Origin: Cyanidium caldarium
Lineage: Eukaryota > Rhodophyta > Bangiophyceae > Cyanidiales > Cyanidiaceae
Direction of reading: 5' to 3'
Length of the DNA stretch: 64,000 nucleotides
NCBI GenBank assembly: GCA_026184775.1
Contig: JANCYW010000015.1
Coordinates: 124,001 to 188,000 of the forward strand
Shown here: in pieces, positions 1 to 10,305 of the stretch
Numbering within the stretch: position 1 is the stretch's first letter
Layout of the letters: each line of letters begins with the position of its first letter
Notes under the pieces: generated by a model
What the model saw: the letters and a program-made list of their open reading frames with translations, nothing else
Database searches by the model: none
What the model was told of the DNA's origin: nothing
Position numbers and translations under genes: made by a program

Positions 1-2
1 AA

Positions 3-1280
3 AAGGAGAATTTCGGCGTGCACGACAATGACAGCTCCGACGACGAGTTTCGAGAGGTCTGTGACACACTGGACGCTGCCACTGCGCCTCCGGCGCACCC
101 GCCGGAGAAGTCGCCTCAAATCGGTCTGCCCATGAAAGTGACCAAAAAGGTGAGCGTCCGACGGTGCGACGCTTCCCAGACGGGTTTCGCCGGACTGCCG
201 CCCGAATGGGAGCGCGCGCTTATCGGTGCTGGCATCACCCGCAGGGACGTGTTGGAGCATCCGCAGGCGGTGCGCGATATCTTCCAGTTTCACGCCGGCG
301 GACGACGCCGTGACTCGTCGTCCACGAAGCCGGGCGATGCTGCCGCGACACCACCTCGCCTGCCGCGCAAGTACGCGCTGCGCTTATCGGGGCGGTGCCC
401 CTCCATTCACGAGTCCGACCCCAGCGAGATGTACGCGGGCCTGAAAAAGGTGGGCGAGGGTGGCGCGGGCACTGTGTTCGTGGCCACCGATCGTGCCAGC
501 CCGCAGCGCACCGTGGCGGTCAAACGCGTGCCGGTGCGCAACCGCAAAGAGATGGAGGCGCTGGAGCACGAGATCTTCATGATGCACAGCACCCGTCACC
601 CCAATATTGTGCAAGTGCACGAGTCGTACCTGTTCCAGGATCAGTTCTGGATCGTCATGGAGTATATGGACGGCGGCGGCCTCACCGACTTGCTGTACGA
701 TCTGGAGGACCATCACGAATCGCTCACCGAGGGACAGATTGCCTACATCTGTGGCGAGGTGCTCAAGGGTCTCGCACAGGTGCACAGTCTGCAACGCATT
801 CACCGCGACGTCAAATCCGACAACTGCCTCTTGTCGTGCGCTACTGGCGCCATCAAACTGGCCGACTTTGGTTATTGCGCCCAGCTGACCGAGGAGCGCG
901 CCAAGCGCACCACCTGCGTCGGCACGCCGTACTGGATGGCGCCCGAGCTCATCCGCAGCCAAGAGTACGACGCCAAGGTGGACGTGTGGAGCCTCGGCAT
1001 TCTGGCCATCGAGTGTGCCGAAGGCGAGCCGCCCTGGATATGTGAGACGCCGCTGCGGGCCATGTTCCTCATCACCACCCGCGGGCCGCCGCGCCTCCGC
1101 AAGCCACACGCCTGGAGCGCCCCGTTTCACGACTTTCTGGGCAAATGCCTCGCCATGAACCCGGCAGACCGCTGGACGGTGAACCAACTGCTGCAGCACG
1201 AGTTTCTGCATATCGCCGCGCCCGCCAGTGAAATTGCGCAGCGGGTGCGCTGCATGAAGAGGCGCAAAGCGCAGACGTAG
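3..1280 (+). CDS. PAK/STE20-type serine/threonine kinase with CRIB domain (5' partial)
   Basis: Rho-GTPase-regulated protein kinase. The frame is open to the left edge and the CRIB-like segment (IGLP at about 120-131) begins before the first in-frame ATG at 132, so the true start lies outside the window. Numbering from base 18, the order is: acidic N-terminus; p21-binding/autoinhibitory region at residues 35-93 (IGLP, GLPPEWERAL, NPQAV-like HPQAV); kinase domain about 143-400. Kinase hallmarks are the glycine loop GEGGAGTVF, catalytic Lys169 in VAVKR, HRDVKSDN at 262-269, DFG at 283-285 and GTPYWMAPE at 302-310. All catalytic residues are present, so it should be active. PAKs act in Cdc42/Rac signalling to the cytoskeleton; the partner here is unknown. 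The CRIB histidines are poorly conserved (KVTKKVSV), so GTPase binding is less certain than the kinase assignment. Confidence 0.9.
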   Translation, partial: KENFGVHDNDSSDDEFREVCDTLDAATAPPAHPPEKSPQIGLPMKVTKKVSVRRCDASQTGFAGLPPEWERALIGAGITRRDVLEHPQAVRDIFQFHAGGRRRDSSSTKPGDAAATPPRLPRKYALRLSGRCPSIHESDPSEMYAGLKKVGEGGAGTVFVATDRASPQRTVAVKRVPVRNRKEMEALEHEIFMMHSTRHPNIVQVHESYLFQDQFWIVMEYMDGGGLTDLLYDLEDHHESLTEGQIAYICGEVLKGLAQVHSLQRIHRDVKSDNCLLSCATGAIKLADFGYCAQLTEERAKRTTCVGTPYWMAPELIRSQEYDAKVDVWSLGILAIECAEGEPPWICETPLRAMFLITTRGPPRLRKPHAWSAPFHDFLGKCLAMNPADRWTVNQLLQHEFLHIAAPASEIAQRVRCMKRRKAQT

Positions 1281-1652
1281 AACACGAGGAGAGATGTGCA
1301 GGCGCATACAACAAGCACCTCCTCAAGTTGTGGAGCGGTCATCACTATATGGTTAACCATTGATAAATTCTCGGGGATGGTCACTCTCGGACACCCACCC
1401 GATGGCCTCGGGCCCGTGTGAGCGAGGTGCGCGGAGCGCCGGCGCAGCATCCGATCCCTGCCTCCCTCCCTCTGTGTCGTCTTCCGCAATCGTCGGTGCG
1501 ATTCCGCGCGAATCGTCGACCGGCGCGTGTCGGGTTTCGGTTGCGGTCTGTGGAGTGAAGGTGCGGGGGTTGGCCCGGCGACCCGTTGACGCTGTCGCGG
1601 AGAGAACTGGAGAGACAAGGACTGAAATCTTTGCCTAGAATAGCGTCGCCCG
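1281..1652. other. intergenic, 372 bp
   Basis: Holds the 3' flank of the kinase gene and the promoter/5' leader of the RING gene. I see no RNA gene, repeat or convincing small ORF in it. Confidence 0.5.
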
Positions 1653-2615
1653 ATGGAGAGCAGTGATCAGGAAGAGAGCGGGTCGGCAACGACGTCGGAG
1701 CCGCCACCTTCAGCTACCTCGTCCGCCGATCCGTCACCGTCGCCCGCTGCCGCCGGCGCACCCCATGGCAAGGCGGAGAAGCGGGAGGCACCGTCAAATA
1801 CGCCCGACGCGATGCCCGTCTCCGTCCCCACTGCAGAAGCGCCCTTCGAGTGTTCCATCTGTTTCGAGGTGGCCCACGACGACCCCGTGGTGACCTTTTG
1901 CGGCCACCTGTTTTGCTGGTCGTGCCTGTACCCGTGGATGGTGCAGCACGCCACTTGTCCGGTGTGCAAGTCGCTGGTGAATCGCAACCGGGTGATTCCA
2001 TTATATGGACGCGGCGGGGCGTCGGTTGCCGCGACGTCCGCAGTTGCCAAACGAAAGCGGCCGGCTGGTGCCAGCGCCGCCTCCTCGCCGGACGGTGCCG
2101 CGGAGGGTGCGGACGGCGCGACGTCCACGACACCGCCGCGTCCGGCGGCACAGCGGGTGGAGGTGCGCTCATCTTCGTCGTCGTCGTCTTCCTTCCGTAT
2201 GCGGCCGCCGCCACCGCCACTGTTCGGATACGCGGCGGAGGCGGGCGAGGCGAACGGATGGGGCGCGTCGGGCACCACCGCGGACTCGCCGGGTCAGGCC
2301 ACGGGCGGCTCGACGTTTTTCGCGTACCCCGCCGGTGGCATCTCCTTCACCCCGTTCGGATTGTTCCCGTCGCTGTTGGGAGTGCAATTTACATTTCCAC
2401 CACCCGCAGCGCCGCCGCCGCCGCCGCCATCACCACCGCGAGGTTCTGCTGCGGCGTCCGGCTCCGCGAGCACCGGCGCCGCGGCTGCTGCCGCCAGCGG
2501 CGGCGCACACCCGTTCGGTGGCACCTGGAACAACGAAGACGCCGCCCAAGCCATGGTCAGCCGCATGCTGCTCATGCTGGGCATGTTTGTGCTCATGTGT
2601 TTGTTGTTCTTCTAA
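1653..2615 (+). CDS. RNF5/RNF185-like membrane-anchored RING E3 ubiquitin ligase
   Basis: RING-HC ubiquitin ligase of the RMA1/RNF5 family, which acts at the ER membrane in protein quality control. The 320-residue protein has a Ser/Pro/Ala-rich N-terminus and a C3HC4 RING at residues 67-105 (Cys67, Cys70, Cys83, His85, Cys88, Cys91, Cys102, Cys105) with the family's FECSICFE and HLFCWSCLYPW signatures. The conserved NRVIPLYGRG follows directly. A long low-complexity Ser/Pro/Gly/Ala region comes next, and a C-terminal hydrophobic anchor (about 300-320) ends at the stop. RNF5 proteins are usually 180-250 residues; the extra length is the disordered linker. The ATG at 1653 is the first in frame. 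Confidence 0.9.
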   Translation: MESSDQEESGSATTSEPPPSATSSADPSPSPAAAGAPHGKAEKREAPSNTPDAMPVSVPTAEAPFECSICFEVAHDDPVVTFCGHLFCWSCLYPWMVQHATCPVCKSLVNRNRVIPLYGRGGASVAATSAVAKRKRPAGASAASSPDGAAEGADGATSTTPPRPAAQRVEVRSSSSSSSSFRMRPPPPPLFGYAAEAGEANGWGASGTTADSPGQATGGSTFFAYPAGGISFTPFGLFPSLLGVQFTFPPPAAPPPPPPSPPRGSAAASGSASTGAAAAAASGGAHPFGGTWNNEDAAQAMVSRMLLMLGMFVLMCLLFF

Positions 2616-2774
2616 ACGTCGAGGGATATAGCGTCGACCTCTATGGCGGCCGCGATGCCGCCAGTCCATGCGGACTGGTCGCTGTCCACTCCGTCTCCTC
2701 ATGGTCGGTCGGCTCAGCTTTGTGGACACGCGCATGACGCATCGCGCCCACAAAACTGGAGCCGACCGGCGTGC

Positions 2775-3131
2775 TTATGTATCGTCGTCGGAGCCCGGCG
2801 ACGATAGCGCCCCGAGCAGACCGCCGTCCCAGTGCGCCAACATGCTCGCCGGGCGCGTCAGCACTCGCAGCCACTCGGTCGCGGTGACGGTCATTCGATA
2901 GCGCGGCGTGCCGGCGGGAATGGCGCACTCGAGTGCGGCCCGGCGTAGTTGCTGCCGACGCAACGACGAGGTTGCACCAGCCTGGGGAGCGGCGGGCGGT
3001 AGGGACGACGAGTTGCCCCGACGGTGCGATGAGCCGTGCCGAAAGGTGCTTGTTCGTGTTGCGGTCCGTTGACCGACCGTCCGGGCGTGCCGCCACACCT
3101 GGCGCCAACCTTTCCCACCCGCGCTGCTCAT
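2775..3131 (-). CDS. small hypothetical protein, possibly organelle-targeted
   Basis: A 118-codon ATG-initiated frame whose codons follow the GC-rich third-position pattern of neighbouring genes. The N-terminal two thirds is rich in Arg, Ser, Thr and His with almost no acidic residues, as in a mitochondrial or plastid targeting sequence. The last 50 residues (TEWLRVLTRP, LAHWDGG) look like a folded or helical segment with an acidic end. I do not recognise a family. Competing frames in the same stretch lack an ATG. It could be spurious; the gap between the RING gene and the insertase gene is otherwise unexplained. Confidence 0.35.
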   Translation of the reverse strand: MSSAGGKGWRQVWRHARTVGQRTATRTSTFRHGSSHRRGNSSSLPPAAPQAGATSSLRRQQLRRAALECAIPAGTPRYRMTVTATEWLRVLTRPASMLAHWDGGLLGALSSPGSDDDT

Positions 3132-3476
3132 CCTCCGGGCAGCGCGACGAGAGGATGCCGACGTCCGCGCAGAGCGTTCCCCTCTCCCGCACAACCTCTT
3201 CACCGCAACCCGCTCCGTCAAGCTTCAGAACACTCTGTGCACTGTGACCAACAGCTCCGTGTGCTTCTACCTCGGTGCTCAGCGGTGCGCCCGGTGTACA
3301 CCTTCCCTTCAACACGCTCCTCGACGCGTTCGCAACGCCAGGAGAGAGCACCAACGGGAGCGGAAGGTCCGTCTGCACCGCAGACAGCGCATGCGCCGCC
3401 CGCACATCATATGAAGCACATCAACAGACAAGGCGAGTACATACTGATTCGTACACCACAACTTGTTCACGAGCTT
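3132..3476. other. intergenic, 345 bp
   Basis: Lies downstream of the insertase gene and upstream of the small minus-strand gene. Nothing further recognised. Confidence 0.4.
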
Positions 3477-4511
3477 TTATGCATGCGGTGGGCGTGGTCG
3501 GACCATCGGGTCCAGCTCGACCGCAATATAGCGCCCGGAGGCATCTTCGCGCAACTCCACCCGCAGCGGCAACTGCAGACGTCCGCTGGCGCGCAGTGCA
3601 TCCAGCTCGCGGCGCACCGCCGGCAACACCGACGGTGCTGGCGGTCGGTTGCCCAGCACGGCGGCGATGGTCTGCTGCGCGAGTTGCAGGTCGTCCTGTG
3701 CGCGGAGCCAGGCGACTTGCAGATCGCGCTGCAGGCCCGCACCGCCCGCAGTGGACATGTCTGGAGCGGTCCGCTCCCTCCATGTAGCCGCTGCGTCCCA
3801 GCGTCGTAGCAGTCGTCGTTGCAACGCCATCCAGGCGGTGTTGCTGAACCAGAACAGCGTCAGTGCGGAGGGCAGCGTCAGTACGCCGGGCGCCACCAGC
3901 AGCAACGAGCCCTGCAGCGCCACCTTGAGCCCGTCCTGAAAGCGCGGCATCTGCGTCCACTGCAACCATCGCTCCAGCGGATTCGCCGCGGCGATGACGG
4001 TGGCCGGCGGTGGTGGTGCGGAGGTGGCGGCCGGTCCGCTGCGCTCGATATTCCACAGCAACCAGGCCACATTGACCACCGGCAATACATACAGCGGATC
4101 CGGATCCAGCAAATCGACAATCCAGGTGCCCGGCACTCCACCGGATACCTGTCCCGCCTGACACAACCGCCGCAACGTCCAAGCCGCGCCCAGAAAGAGC
4201 GGCACACTGGCCAGCCGACCCCAAGGCAACAGCGCCCGCAGCGTCGAAGAACCGCGGCGCGTCAACGCCACCTGCCGCAACGTGCGGTACGTCTGGCCCA
4301 GTGTCGACGCGTCTTGATGTCCAAACTGTTTCCGCAGCAGCGTCTGCGTCTGCTGCGCCTCCCGGACGGCCGCCGCATAACGCCGCTGATGTCGTCGGTG
4401 ATACAACTCGGCCGGCAACGCCGCCAGACGCAACAAAGCTGCCGCACCCACAATTCCCGCTGCGTGCAATCCATTGGGAGATGTCGGGGCGTCCGACTCT
4501 GTTTCAGTCAT
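3477..4511 (-). CDS. Oxa1/Cox18/YidC-family membrane protein insertase, probably mitochondrial
   Basis: Oxa1-superfamily insertase that places hydrophobic helices into an organelle inner membrane. Of 344 residues, hydrophobic segments lie at about 18-36, 98-116, 138-154 and 200-230. The last contains the LPSALTLFWFSNTAWMALQ pattern typical of the final Oxa1/YidC helix pair. A basic loop between the first and second segments (HHRRHQRR-like, about 38-66) matches the family's positively charged matrix loop. The second segment shows LASVPLFLGAAW, comparable to the Oxa1 'P-x-F' helix. A soluble C-terminal tail (235-344) may contact ribosomes or substrate. The short N-terminus lacks an obvious cleavable presequence. 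Cox18 versus Oxa1 versus plastid Alb3 cannot be settled by eye; low conservation favours a Cox18-like role. Confidence 0.75.
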   Translation of the reverse strand: MTETESDAPTSPNGLHAAGIVGAAALLRLAALPAELYHRRHQRRYAAAVREAQQTQTLLRKQFGHQDASTLGQTYRTLRQVALTRRGSSTLRALLPWGRLASVPLFLGAAWTLRRLCQAGQVSGGVPGTWIVDLLDPDPLYVLPVVNVAWLLWNIERSGPAATSAPPPPATVIAAANPLERWLQWTQMPRFQDGLKVALQGSLLLVAPGVLTLPSALTLFWFSNTAWMALQRRLLRRWDAAATWRERTAPDMSTAGGAGLQRDLQVAWLRAQDDLQLAQQTIAAVLGNRPPAPSVLPAVRRELDALRASGRLQLPLRVELREDASGRYIAVELDPMVRPRPPHA

Positions 4512-4721
4512 AGAAGGGAGGCATGATCGGCGTCAAACGCAATGCGAAAGCGTCTTGGCGGAGGTGCTCGGTCGAACACGCTCCTCTGCTGACCCGTTCG
4601 GGTCGTTTCGATCCACTGCCGGACGACCGAGTCGCCGACGCCCTGTGACGTTTCATCGAATCATAGGGAGTGCTGCGATTTTATCCCTCCTCCTCCTCCT
4701 CCACTACATTTCCAAGTGGAA

Positions 4722-5315
4722 ATGCTCAAGCTGGCCGCTTTGAAGAAGAAGAAAGAGGCTGGTGGCGGGACGGAGCGTGCGGGCGGCGACGGGACCACCG
4801 CGTCTGCGGACGGAGTCAGCGTCGCGAACGCCTCGAACGCGCTGGCCGCCGCCAGCCGCTTGCGGCTACAACGGGATATCACCGAGCTGGACGTAAGTGA
4901 CCGGGTATCGGTGCAGTTTCCCGACGCCAACGACCTGACCCGTTTCGTGGTGGCCGTCCGCCCGCCCGAGGGACACTACCGCGGCGGCTGGTTCCGCTTC
5001 GCCTTTGAGGTGCCGCCGACGTACCCGCACGCTCCGCCGCGGGTGCGCTGCTTGACACGGGTGTTTCACCCGAATATCGACGAGCAGGGCAACGTGTGTC
5101 TGAATATCTTGCGGGAGGAGTGGAAGCCGGTGCTGAGCCTCAACTCGATCCTGTACGGGCTGCAGCACCTGTTCCTGGAGCCGAATGCGGAGGACGGGTT
5201 GAACCGCGAGGCGGCGCAGCTGCTGATGTCGCATCCGAACGAGTTTCGTGCGCGGGTGACGCAGTGGATGCGGCGCGAGGCGGCCACGGGTGCGTCCAGC
5301 TCGCGCGGTCGGTGA
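4722..5315 (+). CDS. UBC12: NEDD8-conjugating enzyme E2 (UBC12/UBE2M)
   Basis: E2 that transfers NEDD8 (Rub1) to cullins. The protein of 197 residues begins MLKLAALKKKK, matching the UBC12-specific N-terminal tail that docks on the NEDD8 E1, so the ATG at 4722 is preferred (a GTG lies two codons upstream). The UBC fold runs from about residue 46. It has the HPN motif at 116-118 and catalytic Cys126 in GNVCLNILREEWKPVLSL, which is diagnostic for UBC12. The gene is divergent from the insertase gene with about 210 bp between starts. The tail is longer than in animals because of a Gly/Ala/Ser insert at 14-44. Confidence 0.95.
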   Translation: MLKLAALKKKKEAGGGTERAGGDGTTASADGVSVANASNALAAASRLRLQRDITELDVSDRVSVQFPDANDLTRFVVAVRPPEGHYRGGWFRFAFEVPPTYPHAPPRVRCLTRVFHPNIDEQGNVCLNILREEWKPVLSLNSILYGLQHLFLEPNAEDGLNREAAQLLMSHPNEFRARVTQWMRREAATGASSSRGR

Positions 5316-5343
5316 GAGAGGCACGCGCGGGGAACGCGCGGGT

Positions 5344-6837
5344 TTAACGAGCATCCGCAGTAGTAGCCGGCGTGGGCGTCGCGGCAGTTTCCGTGCTGAG
5401 GAACGCTTCGATGTCGCGATGGCTGTCGGCGTAACGGAGCCAGCGCGTCGGGTCGAGTTGCCGCAGGCGACGCAGCAGTAGCCACCGATACGAGTCGCCG
5501 GCGATGTGGATGCCCTGCTGGCGCACGGCATCGGCGGATGCGGGTGGCGTGGCCGATGGCGGCGGCGACAGCAGCAGCGAATCCAGCTCGTCGGTGCTGC
5601 TCGCGGCTGCCTGTTGTGCCAACACCTCCAGCGCTTGCCAGTCGTCGATCGGTTGCCACGGCGGGGGAGGCAGCGCCTCCGATTCCGCCTCCGTGAAGAA
5701 CTCCATCACCATTTCCCTGTCCGCCTCGTCGCCCGCCTCCAGAAAACCATCCCGTTCAAAGCGCGGACACCCGGCCGATTTCCACGCCACCCACCGCTGC
5801 CGCTCATCTGCGAAGAGGTCGCGCAACGCCGTTGCCAGACGCGTTGGCCAGCACTGCTCCACATGCGCCCACAGCCGCTCCTCCCAATGCGGCATCCGCT
5901 CCGTGCGCCAAAACGACACATGCATCAACATACGCACCACCCAGTACAGTCGTAACACTCTATCCGCCAACGCATCATTCTGAAAAGACGGCACCGGGCT
6001 GAGCAGCGCCGCATCCGACAACGCCGCGCCGTGACTCCCATGCGTGCACGTATCGAATGCCGCAGCCGACAGCCACGCCGCTACATGGGGCAACAGCTCG
6101 GCCTCGTCACCTTGCGCCGGCGCTCGCTGCGCCCACTCCACACACTCCCTTAACGTCACAGACACCGCATCGGCGTCCGCGGTATCGGCCGCCGCGTCGT
6201 CGACACGCCCGTCCCGGTCACCGAGTCCCAGCACCGCCCGTTGTCGATACCGCGCGACACCCTTCAAGTTCACCGCCGAGCGGTCGCCCACCGGAAACAC
6301 GCCGGCCATAAACAGCATCGCGCGCGCCCACACCTGCGCATCGCGTTCGCACGCCTCGCTGCGTCCCATCAGCCGCGGAAACAGTCCGCCCCATAGCGCC
6401 CGTATCAGCGCGTACTTGCCGCGCGCAAACCCCGCCGCCTGCGCATACAACTCCCGTCGCGCCAGCATCTCCTCCATCACCGCCTCTACCTCCTCGCCGT
6501 CCGATGCACACGCTGCCGCCAACTCCACCACCCACTCGCTCAGTTCGTAGGGCAGTAGCGCCAGTCCCGCCGGGTGCCCGCCGCGCTCCCGCGCCCATTC
6601 GAACGCGGCGTCGATCAACCGAAACGCCAGCTTCACCCGCGACGTTCCATCACCTTCCTGTTGCATCCAACCGGACAGCAACCCTGACCGCAGCGCGACC
6701 TCCACTTGTGCTGCAGTCCACTCCACCGGCACCGCATCCCGCACCGCCGCCGCACTCCCAGCCGTCCACAACGCCGCCGCCACCGCCGTCGTCCTCTCGC
6801 TCGACGCACTCCCACTCGCCCGCTTCCTCTTTACCAT
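5344..6837 (-). CDS. THOC1: THO complex subunit 1 (HPR1/THOC1)
   Basis: Subunit of the nuclear THO complex, which couples transcription to mRNP assembly and export. The 497-residue protein carries the family's diagnostic block ARGKYALIRALWGGLFPRL followed by ARAMLFMAGVFP and RSAVNLKG. These align with the human segment containing 'LFLARVFPLSERSAVNLKG'. A later LYWVVRMLMHVSFWR segment also fits. The ATG at 6837 (MVKRKRASG) is chosen because the frame's upstream extension would run into the divergent DIM1 gene. The C-terminus lacks the death domain of vertebrate THOC1, as in other protists. Its stop lies 28 bp from the convergent UBC12 stop. Confidence 0.85.
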   Translation of the reverse strand: MVKRKRASGSASSERTTAVAAALWTAGSAAAVRDAVPVEWTAAQVEVALRSGLLSGWMQQEGDGTSRVKLAFRLIDAAFEWARERGGHPAGLALLPYELSEWVVELAAACASDGEEVEAVMEEMLARRELYAQAAGFARGKYALIRALWGGLFPRLMGRSEACERDAQVWARAMLFMAGVFPVGDRSAVNLKGVARYRQRAVLGLGDRDGRVDDAAADTADADAVSVTLRECVEWAQRAPAQGDEAELLPHVAAWLSAAAFDTCTHGSHGAALSDAALLSPVPSFQNDALADRVLRLYWVVRMLMHVSFWRTERMPHWEERLWAHVEQCWPTRLATALRDLFADERQRWVAWKSAGCPRFERDGFLEAGDEADREMVMEFFTEAESEALPPPPWQPIDDWQALEVLAQQAAASSTDELDSLLLSPPPSATPPASADAVRQQGIHIAGDSYRWLLLRRLRQLDPTRWLRYADSHRDIEAFLSTETAATPTPATTADAR

Positions 6838-6877
6838 GACCAGAAGACAGAGACAGACACAGAGAGGTGCCAAATAG

Positions 6878-8125
<1,248 letters not shown>

Positions 8126-8140
8126 AATAAAAGTGCACAG

Positions 8141-8158
8141 AGAAAGGGAGAGAGAGAG
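8141..8158 (+). repeat. (AG)n-rich tract
   Basis: Purine tract of mostly AG repeats in the 128-bp space between DIM1 and DHX35, about 100 bp before the DHX35 start. It probably lies in the DHX35 promoter or leader. Confidence 0.6.
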
Positions 8159-8253
8159 GCCGTGCTCGTGTTACCGCCACCAGCGCAGGCCGACCGGTTC
8201 GGTTCCCCCGTCGGCGGCCGCTGAGACCGCGTCGTCCATCCCGACCCGCTTCC

Positions 8254-10305
8254 ATGACCGCCGGCGTCGACCCGAACCTGGACGGCGCGCTTCCGGCCTG
8301 GCACGCTCGCCATCAAGTGCTGCACACCGTGCAATCCCACACCGTCACTTTTGTGGTGGGCGCTACCGGTTCGGGCAAGACCACCCAGATCCCGCGCTGG
8401 CTGGACGAGGCCGACGGCGAGCACCTCGGGCCGGTGGCCGTGGCGCAACCGCGCCGCCTCGCCGCCATCTCCGTAGCGCAGCGGGTCAGCCAAGAGGTCG
8501 GCTGTCGATTGGGCACACGCATCGGCTACGCGGTGCGCTTCGACGACTGCTCGCACCCGACGCAGACGCGGGTGCGCTACGCCACCAGCGGGTGGCTGCT
8601 GCGCGAGGCGGTGGCCGACCCGCTCTTCACCCGTTATCAGACGTTGGTGATCGATGAAGTGCACGAACGACTGGTGCAGACCGATGTGCTGATCGCGGTG
8701 GCGCGTCGGGCGGCGCAGCAGCGACGACGGACATCGTGCAAACGGCCGTTGCGGTTGGTGCTGATGTCGGCCACCTGGGATGCCGACCGCTGGCGCGCCC
8801 ACTTCGAGACGGTGCTCGGTGCGGTGGGCGTGGTGCACGTGCCCGGCCGGCTGTACCCGGTGGATGTGCTGTACACCCGATGGCCGCAAGGCGACTATCT
8901 GGATGCGGCGCTGAATATGGCGCTGCAGGTACACGAGGACGCCGGCGACGAGCGCGGCGACATCCTGGTGTTCCTCACCGGCCAGGAGGAGATCGAGACG
9001 GCAGTGCGGCTGTTGCCGGAGCGGGCGCGCCGACGCGGCCTGCCACCGTCGGTCCTATACACGGTGCCATTGTACGCATCGCTACCCAACGCCCGTCAGG
9101 CGGAGGCGTTGCAGCGCGCGCCCGATGCACTGGCCCGCAAAATCATCTTCAGCACCAACGTGGCCGAGACCTCGCTCACCATTCCCAACGTGCGGTACGT
9201 GGTGGACACTGGCGTCAGCAAGCAGCGGCAGTACTCGCCGCGCACCGGGGCGGATGTGTTGACGGTGCGGCGCATCAGCCGCGCACAGGCCGACCAACGC
9301 GCCGGACGTGTCGGCCGCGAACCGCCCGGCGGTGTATGCATCCGCCTGTACCCGGAGGCAGAATTCCTCAAGATGGACGCTTATCCACAGCCGGAGATCT
9401 GTCGCTGCGACTTGGCGGGCGCGCTGTTGGATCTGTACGCGCTGGGCATCGAGCAGCCGTGGCGTTTGGAGTGGTTGGACGCCTCGCCGCCACCGGCCAG
9501 CATCGAGCGGGCGCTGGTGCAATTGCATCAACTGGGCGCGGTGGACGACGCATTGGCACGGACGCCGACGGTGGGCGTGGCCATGAGCCGCTTACCGGTG
9601 GCGCCGGCCGATGCGCGGATGGTGTTGGTGGCGGCGGCCGTAGCGGAACGCCAACGAAAGCCGGCGGTGTTGACGGGGGTGCTGCGGGTCGCTGCGCTCC
9701 TGGCGGTGGACGCGTTGTCATCCGGTCTGTTTACGGTGCCGCCCGGTGTGCGTCGCGAAGACGCTTGGACGCACTGGCGCGGTCGTTTCGGACCGGTCGG
9801 CGATGGCGATTTGCTGTGCATGGCGCGCGTGTTGGAGGCGTATGAGGAGCAGCCGGCAGCCCAGCGCCAGGCGTGGTGTCGGGAGCATTACGTGCAGGCG
9901 CGCGTGCTAGAAGCCGCTGAGCAGGCGTGTGTGCAGCTGGAGGCGGTGCTGCAGCGATATCCGGTGGATGCCGGGGTGTGTGCAGCGCTGCCTGCGACCG
10001 CGGCGGCAGACGCCATAGCGGACGTCGGGGCGTTGGCGCGCTACTGCGTCTGCTGCGGATACTTTCAGCACGTCGCCTGTCGCCTGACGCCCGACGGTTC
10101 GTATCGGCGGCTGTTGCTGAGTGATGACCAACACCTGCGCGTGCACCCGTCCTCGGTGATGCGCAGCGTGCGGCCGCCGCCCGAGTGCGTCGTTTACCAC
10201 AGTTTGGTGCTCACGCGTCGGGCCTACCTGCGCGGCATCACCGTGTGTGATGCGGAGTGGTTGAAGTGGTGGGAGGCATCGATACCGCCGCTGAACGGTG
10301 GTTGA
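8254..10305 (+). CDS. DEAH-box RNA helicase, DHX35-like
   Basis: Spliceosome-associated DEAH helicase. Over 683 residues it shows motif I GATGSGKTTQ at 36-45, motif Ia AQPRRLAA, motif II DEVHER at 134-139 (DEVH rather than DEAH), motif III SAT, FLTGQEEIE, motif V STNVAETSLTI and motif VI QRAGRVGR. These are followed by the winged-helix/ratchet and OB-fold domains. The short N-terminus, direct entry into the helicase core, and the C-terminal pattern HLRVHPSSVM with PPPECVVYHSLVLT fit DHX35 better than DHX8/15/16. Even a nearly intronless genome may keep a reduced spliceosome. Its last 68 bases overlap the 3' end of the convergent molybdopterin synthase gene. Confidence 0.88.
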   Translation: MTAGVDPNLDGALPAWHARHQVLHTVQSHTVTFVVGATGSGKTTQIPRWLDEADGEHLGPVAVAQPRRLAAISVAQRVSQEVGCRLGTRIGYAVRFDDCSHPTQTRVRYATSGWLLREAVADPLFTRYQTLVIDEVHERLVQTDVLIAVARRAAQQRRRTSCKRPLRLVLMSATWDADRWRAHFETVLGAVGVVHVPGRLYPVDVLYTRWPQGDYLDAALNMALQVHEDAGDERGDILVFLTGQEEIETAVRLLPERARRRGLPPSVLYTVPLYASLPNARQAEALQRAPDALARKIIFSTNVAETSLTIPNVRYVVDTGVSKQRQYSPRTGADVLTVRRISRAQADQRAGRVGREPPGGVCIRLYPEAEFLKMDAYPQPEICRCDLAGALLDLYALGIEQPWRLEWLDASPPPASIERALVQLHQLGAVDDALARTPTVGVAMSRLPVAPADARMVLVAAAVAERQRKPAVLTGVLRVAALLAVDALSSGLFTVPPGVRREDAWTHWRGRFGPVGDGDLLCMARVLEAYEEQPAAQRQAWCREHYVQARVLEAAEQACVQLEAVLQRYPVDAGVCAALPATAAADAIADVGALARYCVCCGYFQHVACRLTPDGSYRRLLLSDDQHLRVHPSSVMRSVRPPPECVVYHSLVLTRRAYLRGITVCDAEWLKWWEASIPPLNGG

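Noticed and set aside
2641-3405. A minus-strand frame containing a segment like ribosomal protein uL18 (NKHLSARLIAPSGQLV)
   Set aside because: The frame has no ATG until near its end, and the similarity is limited to about ten residues; the overlapping ATG-initiated frame at 2775-3131 has better codon character.
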